Shown: positions 1-20,596 of the stretch, piece after piece
How positions within the stretch are numbered: position 1 is the stretch's first letter
How the letters are laid out: every line of letters starts with the position of its first letter
DNA from: Membranipora membranacea
Taxonomy: Eukaryota; Bryozoa; Gymnolaemata; Cheilostomatida; Membraniporidae
Direction of reading: 5' to 3'
NCBI GenBank assembly: GCA_914767715.1
Contig: OU612066.1
Span: forward strand, 3,043,001 to 3,107,000
DNA: 64,000 nt
The notes under the pieces: generated by a model
The model's input: only the letters and a program-made list of their open reading frames with translations
Databases searched by the model: none
Told to the model about the DNA's origin: nothing
Program-made: the position numbers and the translations under genes

Positions 1-679
1 GAGTTCTGGGGCCACGCAAGTGACGGCCAGATAGGACTCTGTGTGACATCAAGGGAATTAAACCAGGGGTCAAAGTTCTCATATTTTTGAAAAACTAAAA
101 ATCATGCCAATACAAATGCTTTGTGAATATAAAGTTTTGAAACTTTTATTTATTTCATACTCAATTCAAAATATTTTCAATATGGTAACAAACCTTGAAT
201 ACATCGCTTGATCCAACAAACTTGAATTTATGAAAACCAATAACAAGCGAGGAGAGAGGTCCTTGTTAAGAAATTGCATAGGCTTGTTCAAAAAGTTCAT
301 ACCGGAGGTGTGGGTAGGGCCAGAGTGCAATCATGCTAGCCTTCATGACGCCGGTAATAGCATCAGAAAAGACCAGTCAAAACCCTTCAAGCCAAGACAT
401 AAAGTTGGTCAAATTTAGAGAGTCAATTAACTTGCCATAACCAACAGAGTTGGCGACTTGACGGCGCAATATTTGGTTGCAATTTCTGCAACACACACTA
501 GCCTTCTGAACAATGGGGCCCAACTACCCCAAGAGGAAAAATTCAAATGTAGAAACTTTGAGACTTGAACAGTGAAGGAGATGGCTCTAACCAACTGAAC
601 CACCCCCTACTCTGATCGAGCAATCCGCAGCTGTAATGTGACTAAAAAAAAGTACAACGTGGCTTGATCTCCTTTGGTT

Positions 680-960
680 ATATATTTTGGCATTTTGGCA
701 ATGGTATTTTGGGATATGGTATGTTGTCCCGCATGGTATTATGTCCAATCTGGCTTTATATCCATTGGTATTTTGACACATCTGGCTTTATATCCACTGG
801 TTTTTTGACACAACTGGCGTTTTGTACAACTGGTATTTTGGCATTGGTATATTGTGCAGTGGTGTTTTCACCTATGGCATTATGGCCATGGCATTATGAC
901 AATGGCATTATGGCAATGGCATTTTGTCCTAATGGCATTTTGGCCATGGCATTATGGCCG
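680..960. repeat. Degenerate ATGGCATT-type tandem repeat
   Basis: Short motifs such as TATGGCATTTTGGC and ATGGCATTATGGC recur irregularly through this stretch, with drift towards TGGTATTTTG at the left end. It reads through as an open frame only because the repeat lacks stops. No function is proposed. Confidence 0.7.
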
Positions 961-1349
961 GGTACCAGAGTTGACACACCAAACTTGGAAGATGGATTTG
1001 ATGCCACCCTGTTGAGATATCGAGGAGTGGAGACAGAGTTTGACCTGTGAAATTGAAGTTTGATACACTATTAGCTGCTTTCGATTCTTCTTGTGGGGTG
1101 AGTTGTAAATGTTGTATTTTCTTACTGCGTATATCTCTAGAACTTCAGCACAAAATTCTAACAGCATAGTGATGTTGTATCCGTTACTATCAATGGGAGG
1201 ATACAGGTAACATGTATACTTGATTGACTATGCAGGCTGACTTTAAAGTCTATTATATAAAAACATCATTTTTTGGTGAGGGTACTTATTCAGATGCTTC
1301 ATTCATTTCATCACTTCATGTCACAGACCTTCTGTAGTTGGTTCAAGTC

Positions 1350-1495
1350 CAGTGGTCGAGTGCCCCAGTGGTCGAGTGCCCCAGTGGTCGAGTGCCCCAG
1401 TGGTCGAGTGCCCCAGTGGTCAAGTGCCCCAGTGGTCGAGTGCCCCAGTGGTCGAGGCCTTTTCTCTTTTGACGACTGGGGCACTCGACCACTGG
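1350..1495. repeat. 16-bp minisatellite with inverted terminal copy
   Basis: The unit CAGTGGTCGAGTGCCC is repeated six times plus a partial copy from 1,350 to 1,456, with one variant copy (CAAG for CGAG) at 1,414. After a spacer of about 19 bases an inverted copy follows at 1,476-1,495, so the block can fold back on itself. Open frames on both strands here are repeat artefacts. Confidence 0.9.
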
Positions 1496-3201
1496 ACTGA
1501 TAATAATAATTTAACGGTTTGACCATAAAGCAGCTCAATTTTACCCTTTTATTTTCAGATGATCTGCAAACTCGATATTTAAAACCAGTGAACATCTATT
1601 ATCTTGCCTGATGACTGCGACAGTGACAGCATGATATCAGTGACACTCGAAGAACCAGGACACACCAGAGAGGAAGGGAGTAGGTGGGCTAATTATCAGG
1701 AAAATTGGGTCTCAAACACAACACCAACTCTATTTTTTCTCATGTCAAATATTGCTGCATAATCAATCAACTGGCTGCAACTTCATCATTTGAGTCAGGT
1801 ATTTATTTGTACAACACATCAAAACATTCCAGTAAAAGGTCATCATTTTTGAATAAACATAATTCTGAATAAAGTATTTTGGCGAAGAATAGGACGCCGA
1901 CATTTTGGTGAATACCGATTCACCCCAGCTGTGACAAATTAAATCTTAGTGATTGTTAGTCACTGGCTTCAAGATTGGCCTCCAAACGCAACTGTTGATC
2001 TCTAGATCGTGGGGATGATCAGCCTTCAAAACAGGATAAGCGTTGGTCTCCAAATCGTTCAATAAGGGTCTTTCACTCCACATGGTATCCCAATGACACT
2101 CTTTCCACTCTATCTATAACTATACAAAACAAAATGTGAGTACAGACATCAATGAACTAAACCTTAGTTCATTGCAGACATGTAGGGTGGTAAACAGGGA
2201 AGCTGGAGGGTTTTTCAATATTCTGAGCTCCACTGTTGTCACATACACTGTATGTGACACGCCTAGGTGCATGACTCTACATGAAGTTAGGCATTGTATA
2301 TTGCACTGTCATGGTTGCCATGGTCTTAATCTGATTAATTGTTATACTCTTCCGCATTTACTTCCATTTTTTGCACATTTAATTACCATCTAAATGCGGA
2401 GGTTGGCCATCAAATAAATGACGTATCATCCCACCTGTTTCTATTTTTACGACCTATTTATACAGGTCAGTATAAAGAACAGTGGTTTTTGCTCTGAAGA
2501 TTCAGTTACAACTTGGCGTTGCAATTTATCAGTTGCCTGGGGCATTTGCCCCAGGGTGTAGTTCAGTAATAAAATCATCAAACTGCCGAAAAACTGCATT
2601 CAGTATTGTAAAGTAATCTCATATGAACTCTGCCAGCAGTGAACTGTCGTGATCTTTCTCGATCCGACACTGTCACTTTGTCAGAGGTAAAGCAATGAAA
2701 TATATAATAACTCTATGGTAATGACCTTTGCACCTCAATATGTATGTAGTTGGTTAGCCAATCAGGACCACATACCAGATTTCAAAGTAAGTTTTTTGAC
2801 ATTAGTCTACATGGACTGTGCTCCATTACAGACACGCATATCAGGAGGGGGGGGGGGCTGTGAATCAAGGAGGGCCAACTCATAACTCAACTCAACTCAA
2901 AACATACAACAATTCAAATCTAAAAAATCCATTTTGCAAAATGTTAATTTTTGCCAAGGCAACACAAATTCTGTAAGTTGACTGTGTCACCTTGCAAAGA
3001 GAATACTGATTTCTAAAGCACAAAAATCTTGGTTAAAACTATCATATGCTGTCAATTTTCTTAATAAATGTGCGAAAATCATGAAGCCTACACATCTTCC
3101 ACTTGATTTTCTGCTATGACAGAAGCCCTGATAGAACGAAAGGGTGGTTCAAGTACCCTGATTTATTGTGATTGTCATTTTTATCTGGTGTTATGTTCTA
3201 G

Positions 3202-3398
3202 GTTGATCCAGTCTAACAATGAAGATTGAGTTGTTATGCGCTCTGTGTTAGTACCTTCAAACCATCAAGCAGAAAATAGGGCAACACAGCCTGAATAAAC
3301 ACATCGCAGTCTTCACTGAGAGTACCGATATGTACAAAGTCTGCTCAAGGACCTAACGGATATATCAAAAACCAAAACACGGCTGCCATTATGATAAG
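3202..3398 (+). other. Exon-like module, copy A of three
   Basis: This segment is preceded by TTATGTTCTAG and followed by GTGAGG, so it looks like an exon with consensus splice sites. It begins GTTGATCCAGTC, contains CCATCAAGCAGAAAAT, and ends near GCTGCCATTATGATAAG. Related segments with the same borders lie at 5,356 and 7,600. Its reading frames are interrupted (an ATG near 3,220 meets a stop after about ten codons), so it may be a non-coding RNA exon or a decayed duplicated gene. The similarity also extends into flanking, intron-like sequence. Confidence 0.45.
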
Positions 3399-4755
3399 GT
3401 GAGGGTTGTGTTCTTGTCTCAATATGACTTGGGATCTCACTGGTAAAAATTGTTGCAGTTGGGAATTATCTTATATTGTATGTGTTATTAGAAAATTTTG
3501 AATGAATCGTAAAATTGTTTAAAAAATCCAGATGATATGACTGTAATGAACACTGAACAATTGATAGAAAACGTTTGTTCAAGATTCATCTCTTATGGTA
3601 TAACCACACAGGATAATTTATTATAATATAGGTCACATTAATGTTAGTGTCTATGGGTGGCTGAAATGTAAAACTACTTGTTGTGACTCTTTTTAATTTC
3701 TCATAACCTCATTTTAATTCACTTCTAGAAAAATCACAACAGGATGTCATAATCTCTAATTGTGGATATTCTGAAACTATAGACTGGGTTAACTTGAAAG
3801 GACCTGGCAGAACATGCAACATTCATGATGTTACAACTAAACCGATACAACTAGCTGAACTCCATCATATCAACACTGAACATCTTCATCTGTTCTGGGC
3901 AGTTATTTATTTATGACACTCTTAACGCGCAGGTAAGATTGCAGTATTTTAAAAGACGATAAGAGAGGGCAATCTGCAGAGTAAAAAATATACTGTATAT
4001 GACTAATATGAAATTCACAGTGTTATATTATATTGAATATAAGCCAAAATTATATTAGCAGTCACATATTAGCTTGGAGTTGCCCAGCCACTCCAAGTGG
4101 CTGAAGGCAACATGTGGTAGGAGTCCAAAGGTATTAATAACATTACCAAGCCAAAAATCAGCTAGTCGCATAGCGGCAGCCGGCAGTATATATAACTAGC
4201 CATATTAGGCCTCCTCAACAGGAAAACAAAACAAAGAGAAAAAAAAGACGCTACAACCAAAGGGCACTCCTAGCTACAACAAAAACAAAAGACCCAAAAC
4301 CAAGAAACCAAGATTTGGAATTGGATTCTACTCAGGCTGATTACTGTACACCATGTTGCTCATACTGACTCTGGTGATCTGACTGGGCATGTAGATCACC
4401 GATAAACTAGGCTATTGTTACCACAAAGTAGATGTCGTAAGGCTAAGTATAAATCATGCGTGAGCGTGACTTTAATTTGCGCACGTGCAAAAACAGATGC
4501 ATGAACTGCCAATCAAAATCAGCTAATGGTGACAAGAGAGGATAACAATTAATAACAATTCCGCACGCATTGGGGAGCATGCCACCAGAGCAGGTAGCCA
4601 ATCAGATGGCTTCGGAATTCCGAGACTCAATTTTGCAGAGATCAGCTCATGCCCAGAGCTGAGCATGCGCAGAATGCATGTTGCTAGTTGACTCATATAA
4701 GGATAATATTACTTGTAGAGTCTCCCCTAAGGCTGACAGCTAGAAGAGAGGGCCT

Positions 4756-4983
4756 GGTACTTAGCTGATAGCCGATAGATGATAGCCGATAGATGATAGC
4801 AGATAGCCAATAGATGATAGCCGATAGATGATAGCCCATAGATGATAGCAGATAGCCAATAGATGATAGCCGATAGATGATAGCTGATAGCTGATAGCCG
4901 ATAGATGATAGATGATAGCCGATAGATGATAGCTGATAGATGATAGCCGATAGAGGATAGCTGATAGCTGATAGCTGATAGCT
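4756..4983. repeat. GATAGATGATAGC minisatellite
   Basis: Irregular repeats of GATAGATGATAGCC and GATAGCTGATAG fill this block. A 98-codon frame on the minus strand rich in Tyr, Leu, Ser and Ile is a by-product of the repeat. Confidence 0.9.
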
Positions 4984-5355
4984 TTGCATTGAGACGGATC
5001 TTGCTTGAGCTAGGTAGATATTGGTATTCGTGATTTCAGGTGTGCCTGTTCTATTGACTGTAGCGAGTTTGAGTATTTTTGGTTGTCCTAAAACTTCTTG
5101 TTTCAGCTATAAAAACAGCTCAAAACTCCCGAGTCCATAATGATTTTTAACACAAAAAAATCCTAGATAAAACTGTCATATGCTGTCAGTTTTCTTTTAA
5201 ATAAAAAATGAATCAAGAAAATATGCAAAAAACGTAAAGCGTACGCACATTCCATTTGATTTTCTGATATGACAGAAGCCCGATAGAATGAGAGGGTGGT
5301 TCAAATACTGTGACATATTTTGCGAGTATCATTTTTATCTGATGTTTTGTTTTAG

Positions 5356-5530
5356 GTTGATCCAGTCAATAACAATGAAGTTTGAGTTGTCATTTGCAAG
5401 TACCTTCAACCCATCAAGCAGAAAATCGAGCAATATAGCCTGGAAAAACACATAGCAGTCCAAACTAAGAATATTGATATGTAGCAGATATTGATATCGA
5501 TTATCAGAACACAGCTGCCAAAATGATAAG
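5356..5530 (+). other. Exon-like module, copy B of three
   Basis: This copy matches module A, with the same start GTTGATCCAGTC after TTTTGTTTTAG and the same end, AAAATGATAAG followed by GTGAGAG. An upstream block (ATATGCTGTCA, GACAGAAGCCC) is also shared with copy A. A downstream block near 5,740-5,830 (AACCTCCAAAT and the surrounding bases) is shared with copy C. It has no long open frame. Confidence 0.45.
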
Positions 5531-7599
5531 GTGAGAGTTGTGCTCTTCTCTCAACGACTTGGGATCTAACCTGTAAGATTGAATATTAGCCAAATTCTAA
5601 TGGCCATAGTTGCCCAGCCACACAAATATTGAAGGTAACTCCCATTTTACATGTAGTTAAGAGTACAAAGGTACAACGTGATATATCACTTTTTAAAACT
5701 TTTTAATATTGTATCGGTAATCATGTCTAATAGTTGTTTTCACAGTTGAAACCTCCAAATATTTGACTTTGAGTCGCAGTGACCTCTGGAAGTTTATTTT
5801 GGGGCAAAAAGTTCCCTTTTTAAATTGAGCCCGCTGTACCTTGTTTTTGAGGTATTTTATTAGTTTATGCTTTCACCATATAGAGGAGGCATGACACTAA
5901 CTGGAGTGACATTTTAGTGAAACCTTATGATTTTAGGCCTCCTGTCTTTCAGACTTGAAATTGATTTTTGCAATAGTAATAGGGCCATTTCTGACCCCTC
6001 GTTACATGCGACCCCAATAATGCAGAAACTAAAAGTTTTATTATCACAGATTTGATTTGGCGCACCATGCTGAAAACTAGCAGTTAGTCGGCACTGGTAT
6101 GTTATCGGTTTTCCAACTTTCCTACTGATGCTGGTCTATTGTGAGACGGACATGTTTATGGAATCATGAAAATTCACAAATTCTTACGATTCGAAAGTCG
6201 ATATTAATAAGTTTACTGAAAGCCTCAAACAAATTTTAGCGATATCAAAGCATGTGTTGACTTCCCCTGTTTTCACTTTAGAATGTATCACCCGGTATCC
6301 ATATTAAAATATAACCTTTTATTTTTTATCAAGTTACACCTAATGTCTTGAATTATTTGCCACATCTTGCAGCCAAAAACAGGAACATCTGAGAGGTCCA
6401 AGTCTACTGGTAAGAATATATAACTGAGATGACTAACTCATATGAATATATGGCAGAAGTGTACTGGTTTTATGACTGTGGAGAAATGTTCCGAGCAATG
6501 TAAAGCGAAAAACTGCAAAGGAGAAACTTGAGAGAGGTGACTCCTGACGATATCCCAAAAAAAAGTGTAAGTAACAAAGCAGTATGGGATTAGCTTCGCA
6601 CGCAAAGCTTCATCTCCATACTCTCTGGATTAGGTAATTTTCTTATTGCCTGTTTGACAAACATAACTGCCACAAGGTGATTTTGTCTTTAATTCCAAAA
6701 GAGATCTGATGCATTTTAAGTTAAACTTACTCTTGTATTCCTGTCTCTTGATGTGTTTTAGTTTGAACTAGTAGGCAGCAGTCCTCACCTGATTTAAAAC
6801 TAATGTGTCCAGTTCAAACCTATGGATCTAAAATCTAAATGCATTCAATTACAAACCTGGGAAATCTCAGAGAGCTAGCTATAGGCAAATCAAGAGATCG
6901 TCAACCAAAATAAAGCTGGGAGTCTGTCGTCTGCCGTTGTTTTTATTTCAGCCAAGGTAAAATTTCTACTCTGATAACCGAATCTGGTTCAGTTTTGTAA
7001 TAAGCTTGATTCATGTAAACTAGTTTGATACAGTAATCATTTGGTAGACCAAGGTAATAACAATGTCATGAAAGAATTATCCGTAGTTTTGAACCTCTCT
7101 GTAATCCCATAGCGTTTTATTGCTAGATGTTATGTAGGCGGGATTAGTGGATATATCACATTTGACTGACATGCTCTTTTATCAAAGCATAGACTAGCTG
7201 ATGGAAAATAAGCAACAACTAAGATTGCCCTGCTGGCCTTACAATCTTCAAAGGTCAAAGGGAGGAGCCATCTTGCTTAAACTTCCTAAACAGGTAAGCA
7301 TAGAATGAAATAATATACAATGCAGGTTGGGTCAAAACTAAATACACCACTTTTACATTTAATCTTATCAGAAAGTACTGGATCCCTTATTTCAGTCAAG
7401 TTGGAATAGATAACTCAATATTTGTTACCAAGCCAATACCACCCCCCCCCCCCTCCCCCGCCAGGTATATTTGCTTTTGTTGTATTAACAGTCTTGAGTC
7501 GGAGTCATCACATCAGTTGGTCAAGTCATCAGTCCATGTAGGAGGCTCATATCCAGTACCCTGATATATTTTGATTGTCATTTTTATCTGATGTTTTAG

Positions 7600-7815
7600 G
7601 TTGATCCAGTCAATACAATGAATATTGATAGTGATACGCTGTGTACTAACAAGTACTTTCAAACCATCAAGCAGAAAATATTGCAATTATTGAAGTATAT
7701 AGCCTGCATCTCGCAGTTCAAACTAAGAATATTGATATGTACCAAGACTGCCACAGCCCACAAGTACCTGATGTCGCTATCAATAACAAAAAAAGACAGC
7801 TGCCAACAAGACAAG
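7600..7815 (+). other. Exon-like module, copy C of three
   Basis: The copy starts GTTGATCCAGTC after GATGTTTTAG and shares CCATCAAGCAGAAAAT with the other two. Here the donor appears degraded: the AAG is followed by ATGAGAG instead of GTGAGAG. It contains a 70-codon open frame (7,618-7,830) with no recognisable domain, which is not preserved in copies A or B. The three copies sit 2.2 kb apart, which suggests old tandem duplication of a roughly 2-kb block. Confidence 0.4.
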
Positions 7816-8303
7816 ATGAGAGTTCTGTGAGGGTTCTACTATCAATGACTAGGCTAGGGATCAGACCTGTTTAATGTGTTGCAACTGAGCCAGTTTTTCA
7901 TGTTATATATTATGTGTCTATATTGGGGAATTTTACTCCTTCCAATTAATGTATTGCAAATTTGTTTAAAAAATCCAGATGGTTTGGCTTGTGAAGTGAC
8001 AGATTAATTTTTAAAACTTTTTTATATTGTATTGATGATCATGTCTAATATTTGTTTTCACAGTTCAAACCTCCAAAATGTCTGCCATTGGGTCGCAGGG
8101 ATCTCTGAAAGTTCATTTTTGGGTAAAAAAACTGTCTTGAAATTGGGCCCTCATATACAGGAAACTTGGATCTATCCTCATTTCTTCTAAAAATTGCTTT
8201 TAATGAGTGAAATATTAAGAGTTTAAATAAAAGGTGTTTCAAGGGTATAAAAACGTGCTGAATATTAAGAAATAGGGTGTAACCTAGAACAAGTTTTATC
8301 CGA

Positions 8304-8393
8304 TTGCCTGCATGCCGAGCTGTGGCTCCCAATCCACTGGTCACGCCGCGGCTTGCCCAGTGGATCGGGAGCCACAGCTCGGAATGCAGGCAA
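8304..8393. mobile_element. GC-rich perfect-type palindrome, probable MITE or foldback
   Basis: The two halves are near-complete inverted copies of each other. The left half starts TTGCCTGCAT and the right half ends ATGCAGGCAA, and symmetry continues through the centre (CGCCGCGGCTTGC). It is clearly more GC-rich than its surroundings. A sequence containing AACGTGCTGAAT occurs on both sides, near 8,170-8,285 and 8,465-8,575, so the element sits between direct repeats of about 110 bp. No open reading frame is present. Confidence 0.65.
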
Positions 8394-8574
8394 ATGGACC
8401 AAACTTAGTCTAGTGTACCCAGCCGTAGCAATCATGTCAGCAGAAGATCGGCAGCGCGGCAGCTTATCGCTATTTTTCTCAAAATCGCTAATAATAAGTG
8501 AAATGTTACGAGTTTAAAACAAAAGTATATTTAGGGTAGAACAACGTGCTGAATCCAAAACTGAGAGTGTACAC

Positions 8575-9048
8575 ATCACATCTTATTCTCCATATTTTAT
8601 TCTATCATGTGAGCGATTTTCAGCTTTATAATCCAAATATTGAGGAAGTTATGGCAATTTACCGGCAGTAAGAATCAGCCGGCAATCCCTAGGGTACGTC
8701 ACTAATATTGATGATCAAAATGTTCAAATCTGTAATACTGAGCTATATTGTCTACTGGCTATCCAAGTTGCCTATAGGTATTGGGACCCGGGTTCGATTC
8801 CCTCCCAGGTCTGAATTTTGATCATCATCTTATCTGTGTGATTATTAGTGTATTAACTAATAACTCATAATGTCTATGCCACATGTCTATGGTTGTGACA
8901 TACCCCAGGGGAAACATCCGCTTATTCCCAATGCCGATTGAAGGCAATCACCCTGGAAGTTTGAGAGGCCATAACTTCCTCAATATTTGGATTCTAAAGC
9001 TGAAAATCGCTCACATGATAGAATAAAATATGGAGAATAAGATGTGAT
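8575..9048. mobile_element. Foldback element with 81-bp terminal inverted repeats
   Basis: The left arm at 8,575-8,655 (starting ATCACATCTTATTCTCC) is repeated in inverted orientation at 8,968-9,048 with about one mismatch. The 312-bp interior carries a perfect RNA polymerase III B-box, GGTTCGATTCC, at 8,791-8,801, so a tRNA-derived SINE fragment may be nested inside. There is no transposase frame. This looks like a non-autonomous MITE or foldback transposon. Confidence 0.7.
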
Positions 9049-10224
9049 ACAAAAGAGCAGCCTCAAACAAAGTCTTTAATATGGTCAGCAGGAAACACGA
9101 CTATATATTTGATTTTAACAAGATATTATATCACATCATTTTAGAAGGTGGTCAGCGACAGCACTACATCTCAACGAGAACAAGACAAAAAGCAGCCTAG
9201 ACATAAGACTGCTCAAAACATGATAGTGTGAGACAAATTTTATGTAGGAAAAAAGTGTGTACCCAGTTGAAGAGGTCAGCCGCAGCACTACTGCATATCC
9301 CAAATATTCACACTATCGATATGTGATTAGTGGGAAGTCAAGAGTTTGATGCAGTTGGCACAAGTCAAGACTATAGGTACTGGGTTTTACATTGTATATG
9401 CTTTATCATTGCATGAGATGGTTGATGAGAGACAGCGCTACCGCATATCCCCATATCATGTCATTAGTATGCGAAGCTGGCATATCTAAGTTTTTCAGAC
9501 TCTGACAACTCTTTGCTCATGTGTTATGCAAAAGATATCCCGCCAAAAAATGACATAAGAGGCAATTGAATCGTCAAAAATGTTGTTTGTGCCCCAAAAT
9601 GTTTTGTGCCCCAAGACAGTGGTCTTAAGACCAAACAATATCATACTAGCATCAAGTATCCTGCCATCAAGTATTTATAATCTTTGATTGAAATCTTTCA
9701 ATTTGTGCTGGTCTGATATGAGCAGCCTTCTCTCCAAGTTTACTTGGTGAATTAATTGCCATGTCAACAAAATCCCACAATGCAATTTCAACCTGGAATT
9801 CCCTGATGATTAGATTACTTAGATTACACAGAATAGGAGTTATTTCCCAACACATATAATGCCAAAACAAAACACCTTTTAATTTCTAAATATGACCACT
9901 ACAACTGGGTACACCCGGTGAATTTTACAGAACATACACCAATGAAGTATAAAACGTGATCAGTATCCTGCCATCAAATATTGTCCGTGCCATAACAACT
10001 TATGCTATAGCTGCTTCTGGCCTAATAGTATATTCACTGGTGAGGGTAACAGCCAAGAGGAATAACCAGAACGATTCTGGACATATGTGACTGACAGGCA
10101 AGGCAGATGTTCCAAATAAAAAATTCACATCAGTTTTCTCAGAGCCTTCAGACCCAATCCCATACCAATACCAAATACTCCAAGCTGCCTGATAACATAA
10201 TTGCCCCTTAGGGCGTACACCTAA

Positions 10225-10520
10225 TACCCTGAAAGTCAAATAGGGACCCGGACAAGATGGTATTAGTCCCAGAGTTCTCGAAAGAATGGCAGGCATGCAC
10301 GCTCAGCCACTAGCCTCTTTGTTCCAGAATTATCTAGATAAAGGAACAGTACCGGATGACTGGAAGCTTGCTAATGTACACCTTATGTACAAGAAAGGCG
10401 AAAAGTATATCCCAGATCACTACTGAGTCTCACCTGCCTGACCAGTATGATCAGGGACCATATGGACACAAAACAAGCTGCAAAAGTCTGCGAAGGAGCA
10501 TAAGATCTTTTACACTTTTA
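10225..10520 (+). mobile_element. Decayed non-LTR retrotransposon reverse transcriptase fragment
   Basis: The plus strand encodes, with frameshifts, pieces typical of LINE reverse transcriptases. GPGQDGISPRVLERMAG is followed by LFQNYLDKGTVPDDWKLANV at 10,315-10,376, then a charged YKKGEK segment. After a frame change comes SLLSLTCLTSMIRDHM. These match the order GPDGI..., ...VPEDWK.A.V..., ...YRPVSLT... of Jockey/CR1-type elements. The catalytic YxDD region and an endonuclease are absent. It is a 5'- and 3'-truncated dead copy. Confidence 0.75.
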
Positions 10521-11284
10521 ACATGGATATTGACCCCGGGATCCCCGACTACAAACTATGAATGGATTATTCATCACTATAAAATCAGTCATCAGTCTAG
10601 ATATAATTTCATATTTTATTCAGCGAAAAAAAAACATAATATGTTATTTATTAAAAGTTGACATAATGAAAAATATTCTCGTGTAAGAAAAAACTTGCAA
10701 CTTCATACTTATCCTCTAAGCCTGTCTTACCAGGCTTGCAACTAACACTCATATGTCTCAACAAGAGACAATGTGAAATTTATTTGCATAGGAATATTGA
10801 AATGGCCTGAGAGGTGCAGAGAGATAAAAATAATGTGCAGATAGAGAGGGTGGGAGCAGCCCCACCCATCTCTGATAAAATTTTGAAATTAAACTGAGGG
10901 CCTCTTCATCTCCTAAACATATCGGTATTATTGTCCCGTCGATATATATATGTGCTACCAGAGTCATTAATACGGCTAAGACTATAAAAATGAAGGGTGA
11001 AATAACCCAGAGAGAATCATAGATTCTCATAACTGAGAATTAGCAAATGAAACATCCTATGGTATATCTGTATAATATAATAATACTAATAATAAAAAGT
11101 CAAGAACAAGTGAACAATATAGTTAATTTTTTTTTCATGGAAATGTTTTTTTAAATAACTGAAATAATACTTTATCAATGTGATACAGTGATGTGAATCT
11201 GGTATTACAACCTCAAAGCTGGATTTATACAATATTTTACATTGTTCATTATTATAATCTCAGCATAATACTTAGTGTGTGTAG

Positions 11285-19618
<8,334 letters not shown>

Positions 19619-20596
19619 GACTACTGGAAAAATTTAGGCTGTTTTTTTCCTCTTCTCACTGTAGCCGGATGTGAGCTTACGTCATCATTGATGTCCATTA
19701 CAAAAAATTCTAACTGAAGAGATCAGATATTGTAGCCCAAAACTTTTTCACAGGTAAACATGATTAACACAATTCTAAAATTTTCCGTGTGCACTTTTTG
19801 TAAACAGCAGCACATGCAATTAAATTTCAATCAAGTGTGAGGTAGTGGAAAGAGAAACTTCCCTTATTTTAGATATACATACCTCAACCCTAACTTAATA
19901 CAATGAACTCCCTCTTCATTGCTTAATACTTCCTCATATTTACTCTCATCTTTAACTCAGACTTTATGAGACGCAGTAACTGTGTTTTTATTGCAGCTCA
20001 TCCAGGCCACTTTACCAGGTACTATAAGAATTTTGTACTCTAGTCACTTTTACTCTAGGTGAGTACTCTAATTTTTAATTCACTGATGTGGTATTGTATG
20101 AGTATGGGAATATCACCTTCTAAGTTTAGATTGAACATTGAGCATACAAACTGAACTATGAAGCATCTAGACTGTGAATTCCTGCCTTTTTTTCTACTGT
20201 CACAGAACAGACACTTGGTACTAACTAGGCTGCATCAATGAAGTTGTGTAGTAAATGAATGACCAAGTTTCATGGGTTGGATAATAATGGCTATATATGA
20301 ACATTGTACATTGAAACCACTATAAGTCATTCATCACTAGCCATGACACTGTGTAATACTGACATAGCTCTGTCTCACACCTGCCTCTATAAATCATTCC
20401 CCCACTAAGCTTACATGGGAAGATAAAACTGCTTCGTTGGAGCCTCTGTTCATCCCTGCTCTCTGCTATGACCGTCTCAACTTCTCCCCTCTTGCCGATT
20501 GAAGTATGTAGTGTCACTGCATACCTGTTCAATAAATTATAAAGATTTATTTATTCGATCCATTTATGACTTTGAAGCCTCAAATTGCAGCAGATT
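19619..20596. promoter_or_regulatory. Divergent intergenic region between MK2-like and IRAK-like genes
   Basis: The two start codons face away from each other with 978 bp between them, so both promoters and 5' UTRs should lie here unless untranslated first exons exist elsewhere. I see no clear TATA box or named binding site that I would defend. An in-frame TGA at 20,573 precedes the IRAK-like ATG and supports that start. Confidence 0.45.

Larger units (their letters stand above)
1..11284. other. Gene-poor, repeat-rich intergenic region
   Basis: I found no convincing protein-coding gene here. Open frames are short, lack conserved motifs, and several are produced by tandem repeats. The region holds minisatellites, three related exon-like modules, foldback elements and a LINE fragment, each listed separately. 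Homopolymer runs occur near 2,848 (G), 7,441 (C), and outside this region at 49,011 (C). The stretches 1-675, 1,500-3,050 and 9,050-10,220 show nothing I can name. The last part, about 11,040-11,284, is probably the 3' UTR of the minus-strand kinase that ends at 11,285. Confidence 0.6.

Noticed and set aside
1273-1595. Overlapping frames on both strands around 1.3-1.6 kb
   Set aside because: They arise from the 16-bp minisatellite and its inverted copy.
4693-4989. Minus-strand 98-codon frame rich in Tyr, Leu, Ser and Ile
   Set aside because: It is a translation of the GATAGATGATAGC minisatellite.
10000-10296. Minus-strand 98-codon frame overlapping the LINE remnant
   Set aside because: The plus strand shows the reverse-transcriptase motifs. 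The minus frame has no recognisable content.
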